Source: Zunongwangia endophytica (lineage in GTDB: Bacteria; Bacteroidota; Bacteroidia; Flavobacteriales; Flavobacteriaceae). Taken from it: a stretch of 64,000 bases of DNA. The translations under genes were made by a program, and so were the position numbers. Positions within the stretch are counted from its first letter, which is position 1. Each line of letters opens with the position of its first letter. The notes under the pieces were generated by a model that saw only the letters and a program-made list of their open reading frames with translations, did not search any database and had not been told where the DNA came from. The stretch covers positions 1,991,501-2,055,500 of the forward strand of contig NZ_JAUFPZ010000002.1 in NCBI RefSeq assembly GCF_030409505.1, read 5' to 3'. Shown here one piece after another: positions 34,734 to 46,334 of this stretch.

Positions 34734-34848
34734 GTTTATTTTTTTAGCTCAATCGTACAGATTGAATTCGGTGCGATAGTTGGATAAAAAGCATTTGATG
34801 TAAAACGTCTTCTTAAGCACTATCACTTTATATTATTTAAAAATACAA

Positions 34849-34884
34849 AAAATCCCGTCACTGAATTTCTCAGGACGGGATTTT
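34849..34884 (-). terminator. Intrinsic terminator after rpoC
   Basis: Arms AAAATCCCGTC (34849-34859) and GACGGGATTTT (34874-34884), extended by an inner CTGA/TCAG pairing, with T-rich sequence beyond on the minus strand. It closes the rpoBC transcription unit. Confidence 0.88.
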
Positions 34885-34922
34885 ACTATTTATCACGTAT
34901 GTTCGTTTTCAGAACTTCGTTT

Positions 34923-37900
34923 TTAATTATAGTTTACTTCTTGCTTTTTCTCTAGCATTTCGTCGAATTCTTCTTTAGAACCAACTATGATGCTATCGTA
35001 TTTACGCATACCTGTACCTGCAGGAATTCTATGCCCTACAATTACATTTTCCTTAAGACCTTCTAGAGAATCGATCTTACCGCTTACCGCAGCTTCGTTC
35101 AATACTTTAGTTGTTTCCTGGAAGGATGCCGCAGAAATAAACGACTTAGTTTGAAGTGACGCTCTGGTAATACCTTGTAGAACCGGTGTTGCAGTTGCTG
35201 AAACAACGTCTCTAGCGGTAGCCAGATTCTTATCTTCTCTTCTAAGTGTTGAATTCTCATCTCTAAGCTCTCTTAAAGATACGATTTGTCCTGGTTTCAA
35301 GTTTTCAGATTCACCAGCATCTTCGATAACTTTCATTCCGAAGATTTTATCGTTCTCTTCAATAAAGTCAGATTTATGAACAAGTTGGTTTTCTAGGAAA
35401 ATAGTATCTCCTGGATCAACGATTCTTACTTTACGCATCATTTGACGTACTACTACCTCAAAGTGCTTATCGTTAATCTTTACCCCTTGTAATCTATAAA
35501 CTTCCTGTACTTCGTTAACAAGATATTGTTGTACTGCGTTTGGCCCTTTAATATTCAAAATATCTTCCGGAGTGATTGATCCATCGGATAATGGCATACC
35601 TGCACGAACGTAATCATTTTCCTGCACTAGGATCTGGTTAGAAAGTTTTACTAAATACTTTTTAACCTCACCAAGTTTAGACTCAACGATAATTTCACGG
35701 TTACCACGTTTTATCTTACCAAAAGAAACCACACCATCAATAGCACTAACTACTGCCGGATTAGATGGGTTACGTGCTTCGAAAAGCTCTGTTACCCTTG
35801 GAAGACCACCAGTAATATCACCTGCTTTAGATGATTTACGAGGAATCTTAACCAAAATCTTACCAACACCAATTTTTTCTGCATTATCAACCATAAGGTG
35901 AGCACCTACAGGTAAGTTATAAGAACGAATCACTTCGTCTTTCTTACCTAAGATATGCAAGGTTGGAATAAGCTTTTTATTACGAGATTCAGAAATTACT
36001 TTTTCCTGGAATCCTGTTTGCTCATCTATTTCAACTTGATAAGTTACACCTTGATCTATATTTTCATATTTGATCTTACCAGCAAATTCAGAGATAATAA
36101 CACCATTATATGGATCCCACTGACATACTGTAGTTCCTTCATCTATTTCAACACCATTTTCAATAAAGATTTCAGAACCGTAAGGAATATTGTTTGTACT
36201 CAGAACAACACCTGTCTTCTTATCCTTAACCTTAATTTCCGCTGTACGTGAAATTACAATATCTGAAGTGCTACCATCAGGAGCCTCTCCTTTTACTACT
36301 TTAAGATCATCAATTTCAGCAATACCACTAAACTTAGTAATAAGTTTGTTTTCTTCTGAAATGTTTCCTGCAATACCCCCAACGTGGAAAGTACGTAGCG
36401 TTAGCTGTGTTCCTGGCTCTCCAATAGACTGAGCAGCAACAACACCTACAGCTTCACCTCTTTGTACAAGTTTGTTTGTAGCAAGGTTACGACCGTAACA
36501 GTTAACACAAATACCTTTTTTAGCTTCACAGGTAAGTGGAGAACGTACTTCTACGCTTTCTATAGGTGCGTTTTCTATTGTCTTAACAATGTCTTCTGTA
36601 ATTTCTGCTCCAGACTCAACGATTAGCTCCTCGGTACTTGGATTATAAACATCATTTAAAGAAATACGACCTAAAATTCTTTCTCCAAGAGATTCTACAA
36701 TCTCTTCGTTCTTTTTAAGTGGCTTAACTTCTACACCTCTTAATGTTCCACAGTCTTCTTCATTTACAATAACATCCTGAGAAACATCAACCAAACGACG
36801 TGTTAGGTAACCTGCATCGGCAGTTTTAAGAGCCGTATCCGCAAGACCTTTACGAGCACCGTGAGTAGAAATAAAGTACTCAAGAATTGAAAGACCCTCT
36901 TTAAAGTTAGAAAGAATCGGATTTTCAATAATTTCACCTCCACCAGAGTTAGATTTCTTAGGCTTGGCCATAAGACCACGCATACCGGTAAGCTGACGAA
37001 TCTGCTCTTTAGATCCACGAGCACCAGAATCAAGCATCATAAACACCGAGTTAAACCCTTGCTTATCTTCACGAATTCGCTTCATTGCTAATTCAGTAAG
37101 ACCAGCATTGGTAGATGTCCAGATATCAATAACCTGATTGTAACGCTCGTTATTGGTAATAAGACCCATGTTATAGTTACCAATAATTCCTTCTACCTGC
37201 TCATTCGCTTCATCGATCATTGTTTGTTTCTCAGCTGGTATAATAATATCACCTAAGCTGAAAGACAATCCACCACGGAATGCAAATCCATATCCAAGAG
37301 ACTTAATCTCGTCAAGGAATTCTGAAGTTTCAGGAACACTAGTCATTTTAAGAATATTACCAATAATCTCACGAAGAGATTTTTTAGTAAGTACCTCGTT
37401 AATATATCCAGCTACTTCTGGTACAGTTTCATTAAATAAAACTCTACCTACAGTAGATTCGATAATTTGGTAAACAAGTTTTCCTTCTTCATTATAATCT
37501 TTAGCTCTAATTTTAATCGGAGCGTTAAGATCTACTCTATTCTGGTTATAAGCAATAACTACTTCTTCAGCAGAATAGAATGTTAATCCTTCACCTAAAA
37601 CAACTTCTTCTTCTGTAGATCGCTTAAGCTTGGTCATATAATAAAGACCAAGAACCATATCCTGAGAAGGTACTGTAATTGGCGAACCATTTGCAGGGTT
37701 AAGGATATTGTGAGAAGCTAACATTAATAGTTGCGCCTCTAAAATTGCCTCTGGTCCTAATGGTAAGTGAACCGCCATTTGATCCCCATCAAAATCGGCG
37801 TTAAATGCCGTACATGCTAATGGGTGTAACTGTATCGCTTTACCTTCGATCAATTTAGGCTGGAATGCCTGAATACCTAGACGGTGAAGCGTAGGAGCAC

Positions 37901-39224
37901 GGTTTAGTAATATTGGATGTCCTTTAAGAACGTTCTCTAAGATATCCCATACTACCGGCTCTTTTTTATCTATAATCTTTTTCGCAGATTTTACAGTTTT
38001 TACAATTCCTCTTTCGATTAGTTTTCTAATTACGAAAGGCTTGTAAAGTTCTGCCGCCATATTCTTTGGAAGACCACACTCGAACATTTTAAGTTCTGGT
38101 CCTACAACGATTACCGAACGTGCTGAATAATCCACACGCTTACCAAGTAAGTTTTGACGGAAACGTCCCTGTTTACCTTTCAATGAATCCGAAAGCGATT
38201 TAAGTGGACGGTTGGAATCAGTTTTTACTGCAGAAGACTTTCTTGTATTATCGAATAATGAATCTACAGACTCCTGAAGCATACGTTTTTCGTTACGTAA
38301 AATAACTTCTGGAGCTTTAATTTCCATCAAACGCTTCAAACGGTTGTTACGAATAATCACCCTTCTATAAAGATCATTAAGATCTGAAGTAGCGAAACGA
38401 CCACCATCTAAAGGTACAAGAGGTCTTAATTCTGGTGGAATTACCGGGATTACTTTCATAATCATCCATTCCGGTAGATTCTCACGGTTTTTATTTGCAT
38501 CACGAAGTGCTTCTACAACCTGAAGACGTTTTAAAGCTTCCGTCTTACGTTGCTTAGAAGTTTCGTTATTTGCTTTGTGTCTTAATTCGTAAGAAAGTTC
38601 ATTAAGATCTATTCTCTTAAGAATTTCGATAAGACATTCAGCTCCCATCTTAGCGATAAACTTAGTTGGGTCGCTATCTTCTAAATATTGATTTTCCTGA
38701 GGAAGTTCATCTAGAATATTAAGATACTCTTCTTCAGTTAGGAAATCCATTTTCTTTAAAGGCTCTCCATCCTCATTTTTGGCATTACCAGCCTGAATTA
38801 CTACGTATCTCTCGTAGTAAATAATCATATCTAATTTCTTAGAAGGAAGACCTAGTAAATAACCAATTTTATTTGGTAAAGAACGGAAATACCAGATATG
38901 AGCTACAGGAACTACCAAATTAATGTGCCCAACACGGTCTCTACGTACTTTCTTCTCTGTTACCTCTACACCACAACGGTCACAAACGATCCCTTTGTAA
39001 CGTATTCTCTTATATTTTCCACAGGCACATTCGTAATCCTTTACAGGACCAAAAATACGCTCACAGAACAATCCGTCACGCTCGGGTTTGTGCGTACGAT
39101 AATTGATAGTTTCCGGTTTAAGAACTTCACCACGAGACTCTGCGAGGATAGACTCAGGAGAAGCTAAACCGATAGAGATTTTATTAAATCTCTGTACTGT
39201 ATTCTTATCATTATTTCTAGCCAT
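34923..39224 (-). CDS. rpoC: DNA-directed RNA polymerase subunit beta'
   Basis: The catalytic beta' subunit of RNA polymerase, 1433 residues. The N-terminal zinc finger is visible as [20 protein letters not shown], the clamp and rudder region follow, the catalytic magnesium loop [12 protein letters not shown] is intact, and a second zinc-binding region has the Cys pattern around [16 protein letters not shown]. The trigger-loop segment [11 protein letters not shown] is also present. The rpoB-rpoC gap of 74 bases holds a hairpin. Length and order are as expected for Bacteroidota. Confidence 0.98.
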   Translation of the reverse strand: MARNNDKNTVQRFNKISIGLASPESILAESRGEVLKPETINYRTHKPERDGLFCERIFGPVKDYECACGKYKRIRYKGIVCDRCGVEVTEKKVRRDRVGHINLVVPVAHIWYFRSLPNKIGYLLGLPSKKLDMIIYYERYVVIQAGNAKNEDGEPLKKMDFLTEEEYLNILDELPQENQYLEDSDPTKFIAKMGAECLIEILKRIDLNELSYELRHKANNETSKQRKTEALKRLQVVEALRDANKNRENLPEWMIMKVIPVIPPELRPLVPLDGGRFATSDLNDLYRRVIIRNNRLKRLMEIKAPEVILRNEKRMLQESVDSLFDNTRKSSAVKTDSNRPLKSLSDSLKGKQGRFRQNLLGKRVDYSARSVIVVGPELKMFECGLPKNMAAELYKPFVIRKLIERGIVKTVKSAKKIIDKKEPVVWDILENVLKGHPILLNRAPTLHRLGIQAFQPKLIEGKAIQLHPLACTAFNADFDGDQMAVHLPLGPEAILEAQLLMLASHNILNPANGSPITVPSQDMVLGLYYMTKLKRSTEEEVVLGEGLTFYSAEEVVIAYNQNRVDLNAPIKIRAKDYNEEGKLVYQIIESTVGRVLFNETVPEVAGYINEVLTKKSLREIIGNILKMTSVPETSEFLDEIKSLGYGFAFRGGLSFSLGDIIIPAEKQTMIDEANEQVEGIIGNYNMGLITNNERYNQVIDIWTSTNAGLTELAMKRIREDKQGFNSVFMMLDSGARGSKEQIRQLTGMRGLMAKPKKSNSGGGEIIENPILSNFKEGLSILEYFISTHGARKGLADTALKTADAGYLTRRLVDVSQDVIVNEEDCGTLRGVEVKPLKKNEEIVESLGERILGRISLNDVYNPSTEELIVESGAEITEDIVKTIENAPIESVEVRSPLTCEAKKGICVNCYGRNLATNKLVQRGEAVGVVAAQSIGEPGTQLTLRTFHVGGIAGNISEENKLITKFSGIAEIDDLKVVKGEAPDGSTSDIVISRTAEIKVKDKKTGVVLSTNNIPYGSEIFIENGVEIDEGTTVCQWDPYNGVIISEFAGKIKYENIDQGVTYQVEIDEQTGFQEKVISESRNKKLIPTLHILGKKDEVIRSYNLPVGAHLMVDNAEKIGVGKILVKIPRKSSKAGDITGGLPRVTELFEARNPSNPAVVSAIDGVVSFGKIKRGNREIIVESKLGEVKKYLVKLSNQILVQENDYVRAGMPLSDGSITPEDILNIKGPNAVQQYLVNEVQEVYRLQGVKINDKHFEVVVRQMMRKVRIVDPGDTIFLENQLVHKSDFIEENDKIFGMKVIEDAGESENLKPGQIVSLRELRDENSTLRREDKNLATARDVVSATATPVLQGITRASLQTKSFISAASFQETTKVLNEAAVSGKIDSLEGLKENVIVGHRIPAGTGMRKYDSIIVGSKEEFDEMLEKKQEVNYN

Positions 39225-39265
39225 AATAAATGCTGCTATCTAATTATTGTGAAAATCCTGAAAAC

Positions 39266-39286
39266 CGGAGCGGTATGCCCGCTCCG
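39266..39286 (-). terminator. Hairpin in the rpoB-rpoC gap (attenuator or processing site)
   Basis: An 8-bp GC-rich stem CGGAGCGG/CCGCTCCG with a 5-nt loop, followed on the minus strand by TTTT. The short T run suggests only partial termination, or an RNA-processing signal. Confidence 0.55.
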
Positions 39287-39298
39287 ATAAACAGTGTT

Positions 39299-42200
39299 TT
39301 ATTCTTCTAATTTTAAATCCAGTCCAAGACCTTTCAACTCATGCATCAATACATTGAAAGATTCTGGCAATCCTGGTTCTGGCATAGGCTCTCCTTTTAC
39401 AATACTTTCGTAAGTTTTAGCCCTTCCTATCACGTCATCAGATTTTACGGTTAAGATTTCACGTAGCGTACTTGATGCACCATATGCCTCAAGAGCCCAA
39501 ACCTCCATCTCACCAAAACGCTGACCTCCAAACTGAGCCTTACCACCAAGTGGCTGCTGAGTAATAAGAGAGTACGGTCCAATAGAACGTGCGTGCATCT
39601 TATCGTCGATCATGTGACCTAGCTTAAGCATGTAGATAACACCTACGGTAGCTCTCTGATCAAAACGTTGTCCTGTACCACCATCAAATAAATAAGTATG
39701 TCCAAATCTAGGAATGCCAGCTTCATCTGTAAGCTCATTGATCTGGTCTAAAGATGCCCCATCAAAAATTGGTGTTGCATACTTTTTACCTAATTTCTGA
39801 CCAGCCCATCCAAGAACAGTTTCATAAATCTGACCGATGTTCATACGAGAAGGTACCCCAAGTGGATTCAATACAATATCTACTGGTGTTCCATCATCTA
39901 AGAATGGCATGTCTTCCTGACGAACGATACGAGCAACAATACCTTTGTTACCGTGACGTCCTGCCATTTTATCCCCTACTTTAAGCTTACGTTTTTTAGC
40001 AATATAAACTTTAGCAAGTTTTAAGATTCCAGAAGGAAGCTCATCTCCTACAGAAATGGTAAACTTCTCTCTTCTTAGGTTACCCTGAAGATCGTTCTCC
40101 TTAATTTTATAATTATGAAGAAGATCTGCTACAAGTGCATTAGTATGATCATCTGTTGTCCAGGTACCCTGAGTAAGGTGAGCATAATCATCTACAGAGT
40201 TTAACATCTTTAATGTATACTTCTTACCTTTTGGTAATACCTCTTCACCTAAATCATTTTGAACACCCTGAGCTGTTTTTCCACCTACGATTGCAAATAA
40301 CTTATCAATTAAATTTGACTTAAGTACTGCAAACTTAGCTTCGTATTTCTTTTCTAAAACAGCAACGTCTTCTTTATCTTGTGCTCTCTTGCGCTTATCT
40401 TTAATTGCACGAGCAAACAACTTCTTATTAATTACAACACCACTTAATGATGGTGAAGCTTTTAATGAAGCATCCTTAACATCTCCTGCTTTATCTCCGA
40501 AAATCGCTCTAAGAAGTTTTTCTTCTGGTGTTGGATCACTTTCCCCTTTAGGAGTAATTTTACCAATAAGAATATCTCCTGGCTTAACTTCAGCACCTAC
40601 TCTGATCATACCATGCTCATCAAGATCCTTAGTAGCATCTTCTGAAACGTTTGGAATATCATTAGTAAGTTCTTCGTTACCTAATTTAGTATCACGAACT
40701 TCTAGTGAGTACTCATCGATATGAATTGAAGTAAAGATATCATCTCTTACAACTTTCTCTGAAATTACAATTGCATCCTCAAAGTTATACCCTTTCCAAG
40801 GCATAAAGGCCACTTTCATATTACGTCCAAGTGCTAATTCACCTTTATCGGTTGCATAACCCTGACATAATACCTGTCCTTTAGTTACTCTATCCCCAAC
40901 GCTCACAATTGGCTTCAGGTTAATAGAACTACCTTGGTTTGTTTTACGGAATTTAATAAGATTATATGTTTTAGAATCTGAATCAAAACTAACCATTCTA
41001 TCTTCTTCCGTACGATCGTACTTAATAGTAATTTTCTGAGCGTCTACATATTCTACTTCACCCTCTCCTTCAGCATTAATCAATACTCGCGAATCTGTAG
41101 CTACCTGTCTTTCTAATCCAGTTCCTACAATAGGAGAATCTGCACTTAACAACGGCACTGCCTGACGCATCATGTTAGATCCCATTAATGCACGGTTGGC
41201 ATCATCATGCTCCAAGAACGGAATCAATGAAGCCGAAATTGACGAAATCTGGTTAGGAGCAACATCGGTATAATGAACCTCTTTAGGATCTACTACCGGG
41301 AAGTCACCCTCCATACGAGCAATTACCTTATCTGTGTCTATTGTGCCATCATCTGTCGTAGGAATGTTTGCCTGAGCAATCATTTTTCCTTCTTCCTCTT
41401 CTGCACTTAGATAAATCGGCTCTTCTGAAATATTGATTTGTCCTTCTGAAACTTTCCTATAAGGAGTTTCAATGAATCCCATTCCATTTACTTTCGAATA
41501 TACAGAAAGAGAAGAAATAAGACCAATGTTAGGTCCTTCTGGAGTTTCAATAGGACATAATCTTCCGTAGTGAGTGTAGTGAACATCACGTACCTCAAAA
41601 CCAGCACGCTCTCTAGAAAGACCACCAGGTCCTAATGCAGAAAGACGACGCTTATGAGTAATCTCAGCTAGTGGATTTGTTTGATCCATAAACTGAGAAA
41701 GCTGATTTGTACCGAAAAATGAATTAATCACTGAAGACAGCGTCTTCGCGTTAATAAGATCTATAGGTGTAAATACCTCATTATCTCTAACATTCATTCG
41801 TTCACGAATGGTACGAGCCATACGTGCTAAACCAACTCCAAATTGTTGAGATAATTGCTCTCCAACAGTTCTAACACGACGGTTAGACAGGTGATCGATA
41901 TCATCGATCTCTGCTTTAGAGTTAATTAACTCAATTAAATATTTTATAATGGTAATGATATCTTCTTTGGTAAGCACCTGCTTATCCATACCGATATCAA
42001 GACCAAGCTTTTTATTCATTCTATAACGTCCTACTTCACCAAGACTATAACGTTGGTCTGAGAAGAAAAGCTTGTCGATAATTCCACGAGCAGTTTCCTC
42101 ATCTGGCGGTTCAGCATTACGTAGCTGACGATAAATATGCTCAACAGCCTCTTTTTCAGAGTTTGTTGGATCTTTTTGAAGTGTATTATGAATTATTGCA

Positions 42201-43111
42201 TAATCACCGGTAGAATTATCTTCTTTGTGAAGAAGAATTGTTTTAGTTCCTGTTTCAAGAATCTCTTCAATATGATCTTTGTCGAGTTCAGTATCACGAT
42301 CTAAAACAATCTCGTTACGTTCTATAGATACAACTTCTCCAGTATCTTCATCTACGAAATCCTCATACCATGTATTAAGAACACGAGCTGCTAATTTTCT
42401 ACCTAAAACTTTTTTAAGTCCTGTTTTAGAAACCTTAACTTCTTCTGCAAGATCAAAGATTTCTAAAATATCCTTATCGCGCTCAAATCCAATTGCGCGG
42501 AAAAGAGTTGTTACAGGTAATTTTTTCTTTCTATCAATATAAGCGTACATAACGCTATTGATATCAGTAGCAAATTCTATCCAGGAACCTTTAAAAGGAA
42601 TTACTCTGGCAGAATATAATTTAGTTCCATTTGCATGGAATGATTGTCCAAAGAATACTCCTGGAGAACGGTGAAGCTGAGATACAACAACACGTTCTGC
42701 TCCATTAATGCAAAACGTTCCACTAGGCGTCATATAAGGAATAGTTCCTAAGTAAACATCCTGAACGATAGTTTCAAAATCCTCATGCTCGGGATCTGTA
42801 CAATATAGCTTAAGCCTAGCTTTTAAAGGCACGCTATAGGTAAGACCACGTTCGATACACTCTTGAATAGAATATCGTGGTGGATCTACGAAATAATCTA
42901 AAAATTCTAATACAAATTGGTTACGGGTATCCGTAATTGGGAAATTTTCAAGGAAGGTATTGTAAAGACCTTCATTTCCCCGCTCTTCTGATTTTGTTTC
43001 TAATTGAAAGAAATCCTGAAAAGACTTGATCTGGATATCCAAAAAGTCAGGATAGTCAGGTCTGTTCTTTACAGAAGAGAAACTCAATCTTTCAGTTTGC
43101 TTTGCTAACAT
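39299..43111 (-). CDS. rpoB: DNA-directed RNA polymerase subunit beta
   Basis: The beta subunit of RNA polymerase, 1270 residues from the ATG at 43111. It carries the rifampicin-binding cluster as [19 protein letters not shown] followed by [19 protein letters not shown], with the usual drug-contact residues present, and the active-site Lys/Arg segment [12 protein letters not shown] near the C-terminus. A TTG in front of the ATG was not used. An attenuator-like hairpin lies between rplL and this gene, which is where ribosomal-protein and polymerase expression are usually set apart. Confidence 0.98.
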   Translation of the reverse strand: MLAKQTERLSFSSVKNRPDYPDFLDIQIKSFQDFFQLETKSEERGNEGLYNTFLENFPITDTRNQFVLEFLDYFVDPPRYSIQECIERGLTYSVPLKARLKLYCTDPEHEDFETIVQDVYLGTIPYMTPSGTFCINGAERVVVSQLHRSPGVFFGQSFHANGTKLYSARVIPFKGSWIEFATDINSVMYAYIDRKKKLPVTTLFRAIGFERDKDILEIFDLAEEVKVSKTGLKKVLGRKLAARVLNTWYEDFVDEDTGEVVSIERNEIVLDRDTELDKDHIEEILETGTKTILLHKEDNSTGDYAIIHNTLQKDPTNSEKEAVEHIYRQLRNAEPPDEETARGIIDKLFFSDQRYSLGEVGRYRMNKKLGLDIGMDKQVLTKEDIITIIKYLIELINSKAEIDDIDHLSNRRVRTVGEQLSQQFGVGLARMARTIRERMNVRDNEVFTPIDLINAKTLSSVINSFFGTNQLSQFMDQTNPLAEITHKRRLSALGPGGLSRERAGFEVRDVHYTHYGRLCPIETPEGPNIGLISSLSVYSKVNGMGFIETPYRKVSEGQINISEEPIYLSAEEEEGKMIAQANIPTTDDGTIDTDKVIARMEGDFPVVDPKEVHYTDVAPNQISSISASLIPFLEHDDANRALMGSNMMRQAVPLLSADSPIVGTGLERQVATDSRVLINAEGEGEVEYVDAQKITIKYDRTEEDRMVSFDSDSKTYNLIKFRKTNQGSSINLKPIVSVGDRVTKGQVLCQGYATDKGELALGRNMKVAFMPWKGYNFEDAIVISEKVVRDDIFTSIHIDEYSLEVRDTKLGNEELTNDIPNVSEDATKDLDEHGMIRVGAEVKPGDILIGKITPKGESDPTPEEKLLRAIFGDKAGDVKDASLKASPSLSGVVINKKLFARAIKDKRKRAQDKEDVAVLEKKYEAKFAVLKSNLIDKLFAIVGGKTAQGVQNDLGEEVLPKGKKYTLKMLNSVDDYAHLTQGTWTTDDHTNALVADLLHNYKIKENDLQGNLRREKFTISVGDELPSGILKLAKVYIAKKRKLKVGDKMAGRHGNKGIVARIVRQEDMPFLDDGTPVDIVLNPLGVPSRMNIGQIYETVLGWAGQKLGKKYATPIFDGASLDQINELTDEAGIPRFGHTYLFDGGTGQRFDQRATVGVIYMLKLGHMIDDKMHARSIGPYSLITQQPLGGKAQFGGQRFGEMEVWALEAYGASSTLREILTVKSDDVIGRAKTYESIVKGEPMPEPGLPESFNVLMHELKGLGLDLKLEE

Positions 43112-43180
43112 CAATGGACGGATTATAATTTATATAAAAAATGGTGCGATAAAAAGCCTAAGCTCTATATACGCAAAAAG

Positions 43181-43218
43181 GGTTTAGACCTTCAGGAGCG
43201 TATCCTGAGGTCTAAACC
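43181..43218 (-). terminator. Attenuator-like hairpin between rplL and rpoB
   Basis: A long stem (17-base arm 43181-43197, 16-base arm 43203-43218, one bulged base) with a 5-nt loop, followed on the minus strand by CTTTTTGCG. Position and form fit a partial terminator that lowers rpoBC relative to rplJL. Confidence 0.7.
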
Positions 43219-43242
43219 TAAATAATATTGCTCTCGTCAAGC

Positions 43243-43620
43243 TTATTTAAGCTCAACCTCAGCTCCTGCTTCTTCTAATTGAGATTTTAAAGCTTCTGCT
43301 TCATCTTTAGCAACTCCTTCTTTAACTGGAGCTGGCGCACCATCTACCAATGCTTTAGCATCTTTAAGACCTAAACCAGTAAGTTCTTTTACTAATTTAA
43401 CTACTGCTAATTTAGATCCTCCTGGAGCGTTAAGAATTACATCAAACTCTGTTTGCTCTTCAGCAGCTTCTTCACCGCCACCGGCAGCACCACCAGCAAC
43501 CGCTACAGCTGCAGCAGCAGGCTCAATACCATATTCTTCTTTTAATATATCAGCTAACTCATTAACTTCCTTAACTGTTAAGTTAACTAACTGTTCTGCG
43601 AATTCTTTTAAATCTGCCAT
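43243..43620 (-). CDS. rplL: Large-subunit ribosomal protein bL12 (L7/L12)
   Basis: The 125-residue stalk protein that recruits translational GTPases. The N-terminal dimerisation helix domain (1-35), the flexible Ala/Gly/Glu-rich hinge (about 36-56) and the C-terminal domain with the factor-contact motif [15 protein letters not shown] are all visible. It lies 57 bases after rplJ, in the classic order. Confidence 0.97.
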   Translation of the reverse strand: MADLKEFAEQLVNLTVKEVNELADILKEEYGIEPAAAAVAVAGGAAGGGEEAAEEQTEFDVILNAPGGSKLAVVKLVKELTGLGLKDAKALVDGAPAPVKEGVAKDEAEALKSQLEEAGAEVELK

Positions 43621-43677
43621 TTTCTATCGTTTTAAAATTTTTGTAAAAGTTATATTTATTAAAAAGTGCGTACTATA

Positions 43678-44199
43678 CTAGTCCTCTTTTTCAGAAAGAG
43701 TTTTAAGGATTCCTGCGATTTTTCCACCACTAGATTTAAGTGCCGAAACAACATTTTTAGCAGGAGATTGTAACAATCCAATGATATCCCCAACAACCTC
43801 TTCTTTAGATTTAATGTTAGAAAGAGCTTCTAAATACTCGTCTCCAACATAGATAGCTTCGTCTATAAAAGCTCCCTTAAGAATCGGTTTTTCGTTTTTC
43901 TTTCTAAATTCCTTGATTACTTTAGCTGGAGCATTACCAGTTTCAGCAATCATAATAGAGGTGTTACCTTTTAAAGTGGCAGGAAGTTCTCCAAAATCTT
44001 TATCTGAAGCCTCCATTGCTTTAGTTAGTAACGTATTCTTAACTACCGCAAGTTGTACATTAGCTTTAAAACAAGCTCTACGTAAATTAGAGGTTGTTCC
44101 GGCATCTAAACCTGAGATATCTGCAATATAGATAGTTGAAGTATCAGCTAACTGGGCAGTTAAATCTTTTATTACTTTTGATTTTTCTTCTCTTGTCAT
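43678..44199 (-). CDS. rplJ: Large-subunit ribosomal protein uL10
   Basis: Stalk base protein of 173 residues that anchors bL12 dimers to 23S rRNA near uL11. The N-terminal RNA-binding domain shows the usual DISGLDAGTTSNLRRA and NTLLTKAME segments, and a C-terminal helix near 140-173 binds bL12. In many bacteria the L10-(L12)4 complex represses its own mRNA; no such leader can be judged here because only 9 bases separate it from rplA. Confidence 0.96.
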   Translation of the reverse strand: MTREEKSKVIKDLTAQLADTSTIYIADISGLDAGTTSNLRRACFKANVQLAVVKNTLLTKAMEASDKDFGELPATLKGNTSIMIAETGNAPAKVIKEFRKKNEKPILKGAFIDEAIYVGDEYLEALSNIKSKEEVVGDIIGLLQSPAKNVVSALKSSGGKIAGILKTLSEKED

Positions 44200-44208
44200 A
44201 ATACCTTA

Positions 44209-44907
44209 TTATTGCTCAGTAAACCTTTTTGTATCTATTGCTACACCAGGGCCCATAGTACTGGACATGTGAATACTTTTAATATACACACCTTTTGCTG
44301 CCTGAGGTTTCAGTTTTACAAGCGTAGTTAATAATTCTCTCGCGTTTCCAGCAATCTTATCAGATTCGAAAGATACTTTTCCAACGCCTGCATGTACGAT
44401 ACCAGTTTTATCTACTTTAAAGTCGATTTTACCAGCCTTCACATCAGATACCGCTTTAGAGATATCCATAGTTACCGTACCTGTCTTTGGGTTAGGCATT
44501 AAACCTCTAGGTCCTAAAATACGACCTAATGGACCTAATTTACCCATAACGCTAGGCATCGTAATGATAACATCAACATCTGTCCAACCACCTTTGATTT
44601 TCTCAAGATACTCATCAAGACCTACGTAATCTGCACCTGCGTTTTTAGCTTCTTCTTCTTTATCTGGAGTAACTAACGCAAGAACTTTAACATCTTTACC
44701 AGTTCCATGAGGAAGTGTTACAACACCTCTTACCATTTGATTGGCTTTACGAGGATCAACATTCAAACGAACCGCTAAATCCACTGAAGCATCGAAGCCC
44801 TCACTAGAAACTTCTTTTATTAAGGCAGAAGCTTCTGCAACCGAATAGGTTCTCCCGTTTTCGATTTTAGACTGAGCTTCTTTTTGTTTTTTAGTCAACT
44901 TTGCCAT
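44209..44907 (-). CDS. rplA: Large-subunit ribosomal protein uL1
   Basis: Ribosomal protein uL1, 232 residues, forming the L1 stalk that moves deacylated tRNA out of the E site. The signature [18 protein letters not shown] in the middle domain and the conserved C-terminal [16 protein letters not shown] are present. It follows rplK by 19 bases. Confidence 0.97.
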   Translation of the reverse strand: MAKLTKKQKEAQSKIENGRTYSVAEASALIKEVSSEGFDASVDLAVRLNVDPRKANQMVRGVVTLPHGTGKDVKVLALVTPDKEEEAKNAGADYVGLDEYLEKIKGGWTDVDVIITMPSVMGKLGPLGRILGPRGLMPNPKTGTVTMDISKAVSDVKAGKIDFKVDKTGIVHAGVGKVSFESDKIAGNARELLTTLVKLKPQAAKGVYIKSIHMSSTMGPGVAIDTKRFTEQ

Positions 44908-44926
44908 TTTCTAAATTCTTTTTGGA

Positions 44927-45364
44927 TTAAAACGGTGCATCACCTTTTACAGTTATACCCATAGAACGAGCAGTACCAGCAACCATTTTCATTGCAGATT
45001 CCACAGTAAATGCATTTAAATCCTGCATTTTATCTTCTGCGATATCTTTAATTTGATCCCAAGACACACTTGCTACTTTCTTTCTGTTCGGCTCACCTGA
45101 ACCTTTTTTAGTCTTTGCTGCTTCCATTAGCTGTACAGCTGCTGGTGGAGTCTTGATTACAAAATCAAAAGACTTATCAGAATAAACAGTAATTGCTACT
45201 GGTAGCACTTTACCTTGTTTATCCTGAGTTCTACCATTGAATTGCTTACAGAATTCCATGATATTTACTCCGGCAGCACCTAAAGCAGGTCCAACTGGTG
45301 GTGAAGGGTTAGCAGCACCTCCGCGAACTTGTAGTTTTACAACTTTACTTACTTCTTTTGCCAT
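44927..45364 (-). CDS. rplK: Large-subunit ribosomal protein uL11
   Basis: Ribosomal protein uL11, 145 residues, at the GTPase-associated centre with 23S rRNA. The Pro-rich N-terminal linker [20 protein letters not shown] and the C-terminal rRNA-binding domain with GTARSMGI are clear. The 71-base gap to nusG contains an 8-bp inverted repeat (45382-45389 and 45411-45418) of unknown meaning. Confidence 0.97.
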   Translation of the reverse strand: MAKEVSKVVKLQVRGGAANPSPPVGPALGAAGVNIMEFCKQFNGRTQDKQGKVLPVAITVYSDKSFDFVIKTPPAAVQLMEAAKTKKGSGEPNRKKVASVSWDQIKDIAEDKMQDLNAFTVESAMKMVAGTARSMGITVKGDAPF

Positions 45365-45435
45365 TTTTTACATTTTTAGAAGATAGTTTATTAGAGTGGA
45401 AGCAAATAAAAAACTATCAAAAAACTTTGTAACAA

Positions 45436-45987
45436 TTATACTTTTTCAACTTGCATATAACTAAGCTCTAATGGAGTTTTTCTTCCAAAGATCTTAACCA
45501 TAACTTCAAGCTTTCTTTTCTCTTCATTAATTTTTTCTACAGTTCCATTAAACCCGTTGAATGGACCATCAATAACTTTAATGGTTTCTCCTAAAGTAAA
45601 TGGAATTGCTATATTATCGGTCTTAACAGCTAATTCGTCTACTTTACCTAGCATACGATTAACTTCAGATTGTCTTAACGGAACTGGATCTCCACCCTTA
45701 GTTTCACCTAGAAAACCTATAACACCATTAATACCTTTTATAATATGAGGAATTTCACCACCCAGATTAGCTTGAACCATTATATAACCAGGAAAATAAA
45801 CTCTTTCCTTGTTAATTTTCTTTCCATTTCTAATCTGAATAACTTTTTCGGTAGGAACTAGAACTTGGTCCACCCAATCTTCCATCCCCATATGTGCGAT
45901 TTCTCGCTCTATATAATCTTTAACTTTATTTTCTTGTCCACTTACAGCACGAACAACATACCACTTTTTATCCTTAACGTCTGCCAT
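45436..45987 (-). CDS. nusG: Transcription termination/antitermination protein NusG
   Basis: A 183-residue NusG. The N-terminal NGN domain starts WYVVRAVSGQENKVKDYIE and contains the FPGYIMVQ polymerase-binding region; the C-terminal KOW domain has VIDGPFNGFNGTVEKIN. NusG tunes elongation and couples transcription to translation or Rho. It starts 7 bases after secE in the conserved order. Confidence 0.96.
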   Translation of the reverse strand: MADVKDKKWYVVRAVSGQENKVKDYIEREIAHMGMEDWVDQVLVPTEKVIQIRNGKKINKERVYFPGYIMVQANLGGEIPHIIKGINGVIGFLGETKGGDPVPLRQSEVNRMLGKVDELAVKTDNIAIPFTLGETIKVIDGPFNGFNGTVEKINEEKRKLEVMVKIFGRKTPLELSYMQVEKV

Positions 45988-45994
45988 AATTAGA

Positions 45995-46192
45995 TTACGA
46001 TTTTACCCATTCAAAGTATCCTTCAATTACGTTGCTGAATAAAGTATCAACACCCCATATTACTAATGAGAAAACAATTGAAAAAACTGCAACGAGTATT
46101 GTTAACCTTTGAGCTTCAGGCCAACTTGTCCAGGTAACATGGTTTTTTAATTCGTTATAAGACTCAGATAAATAATTAACAATTCCTGCCAT
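45995..46192 (-). CDS. secE: Preprotein translocase subunit SecE
   Basis: A 65-residue SecE, part of the SecYEG channel, with one membrane helix (about 30-50) and the preceding amphipathic segment with the conserved Trp-Pro turn (TSWPEAQRLT). The start at 46192 (MAGIVNYL) is chosen: a longer reading to 46237 would run into the tRNA-Trp gene at 46208-46280. Length is typical for the single-helix form. Confidence 0.93.
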   Translation of the reverse strand: MAGIVNYLSESYNELKNHVTWTSWPEAQRLTILVAVFSIVFSLVIWGVDTLFSNVIEGYFEWVKS

Positions 46193-46207
46193 TACTAAAT
46201 ATATTTG

Positions 46208-46280
46208 CACGGGTTGAGAGGCTCGAACTCCCGACACCTGGTTTTGGAGACCAGTGCTCTACCAACTGAGCTAAACCCGT
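46208..46280 (-). tRNA. tRNA-Trp (anticodon CCA)
   Basis: Cloverleaf with acceptor ACGGGTT/AACCCGT, anticodon arm CTGGT-CTCCAAA-ACCAG with anticodon CCA, and T-arm with GTTCGAGCC. It lies between tuf and secE, as in other Bacteroidota. Confidence 0.97.
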
Positions 46281-46291
46281 AAGATAAAGAG

Positions 46292-46318
46292 AAGGTATCC
46301 TGAAAAACAGGATACCTT
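46292..46318 (-). terminator. Hairpin between tuf and tRNA-Trp
   Basis: An 11-bp stem AAGGTATCCTG/CAGGATACCTT with a 5-nt loop. The following minus-strand sequence is only weakly T-rich (CTCTTTATCTT), so partial termination or RNA processing is possible. Confidence 0.6.
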
Positions 46319-46334
46319 ATATATTCAAACTATA

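Noticed and set aside
39299..43111. Rifampicin-resistance change in rpoB
   Set aside because: The drug-contact residues of the rifampicin cluster appear to be the normal ones; the Thr and Ala differences from Escherichia coli look like ordinary lineage variation.
45382..45418. Inverted repeat between nusG and rplK as an L1/L11 control leader
   Set aside because: The 8-bp arms are 21 bases apart and AT-rich, and the segment does not resemble a known ribosomal-protein binding site.
46193..46237. Longer secE start at 46237
   Set aside because: The extension reads into the tRNA-Trp gene and adds residues atypical for SecE.
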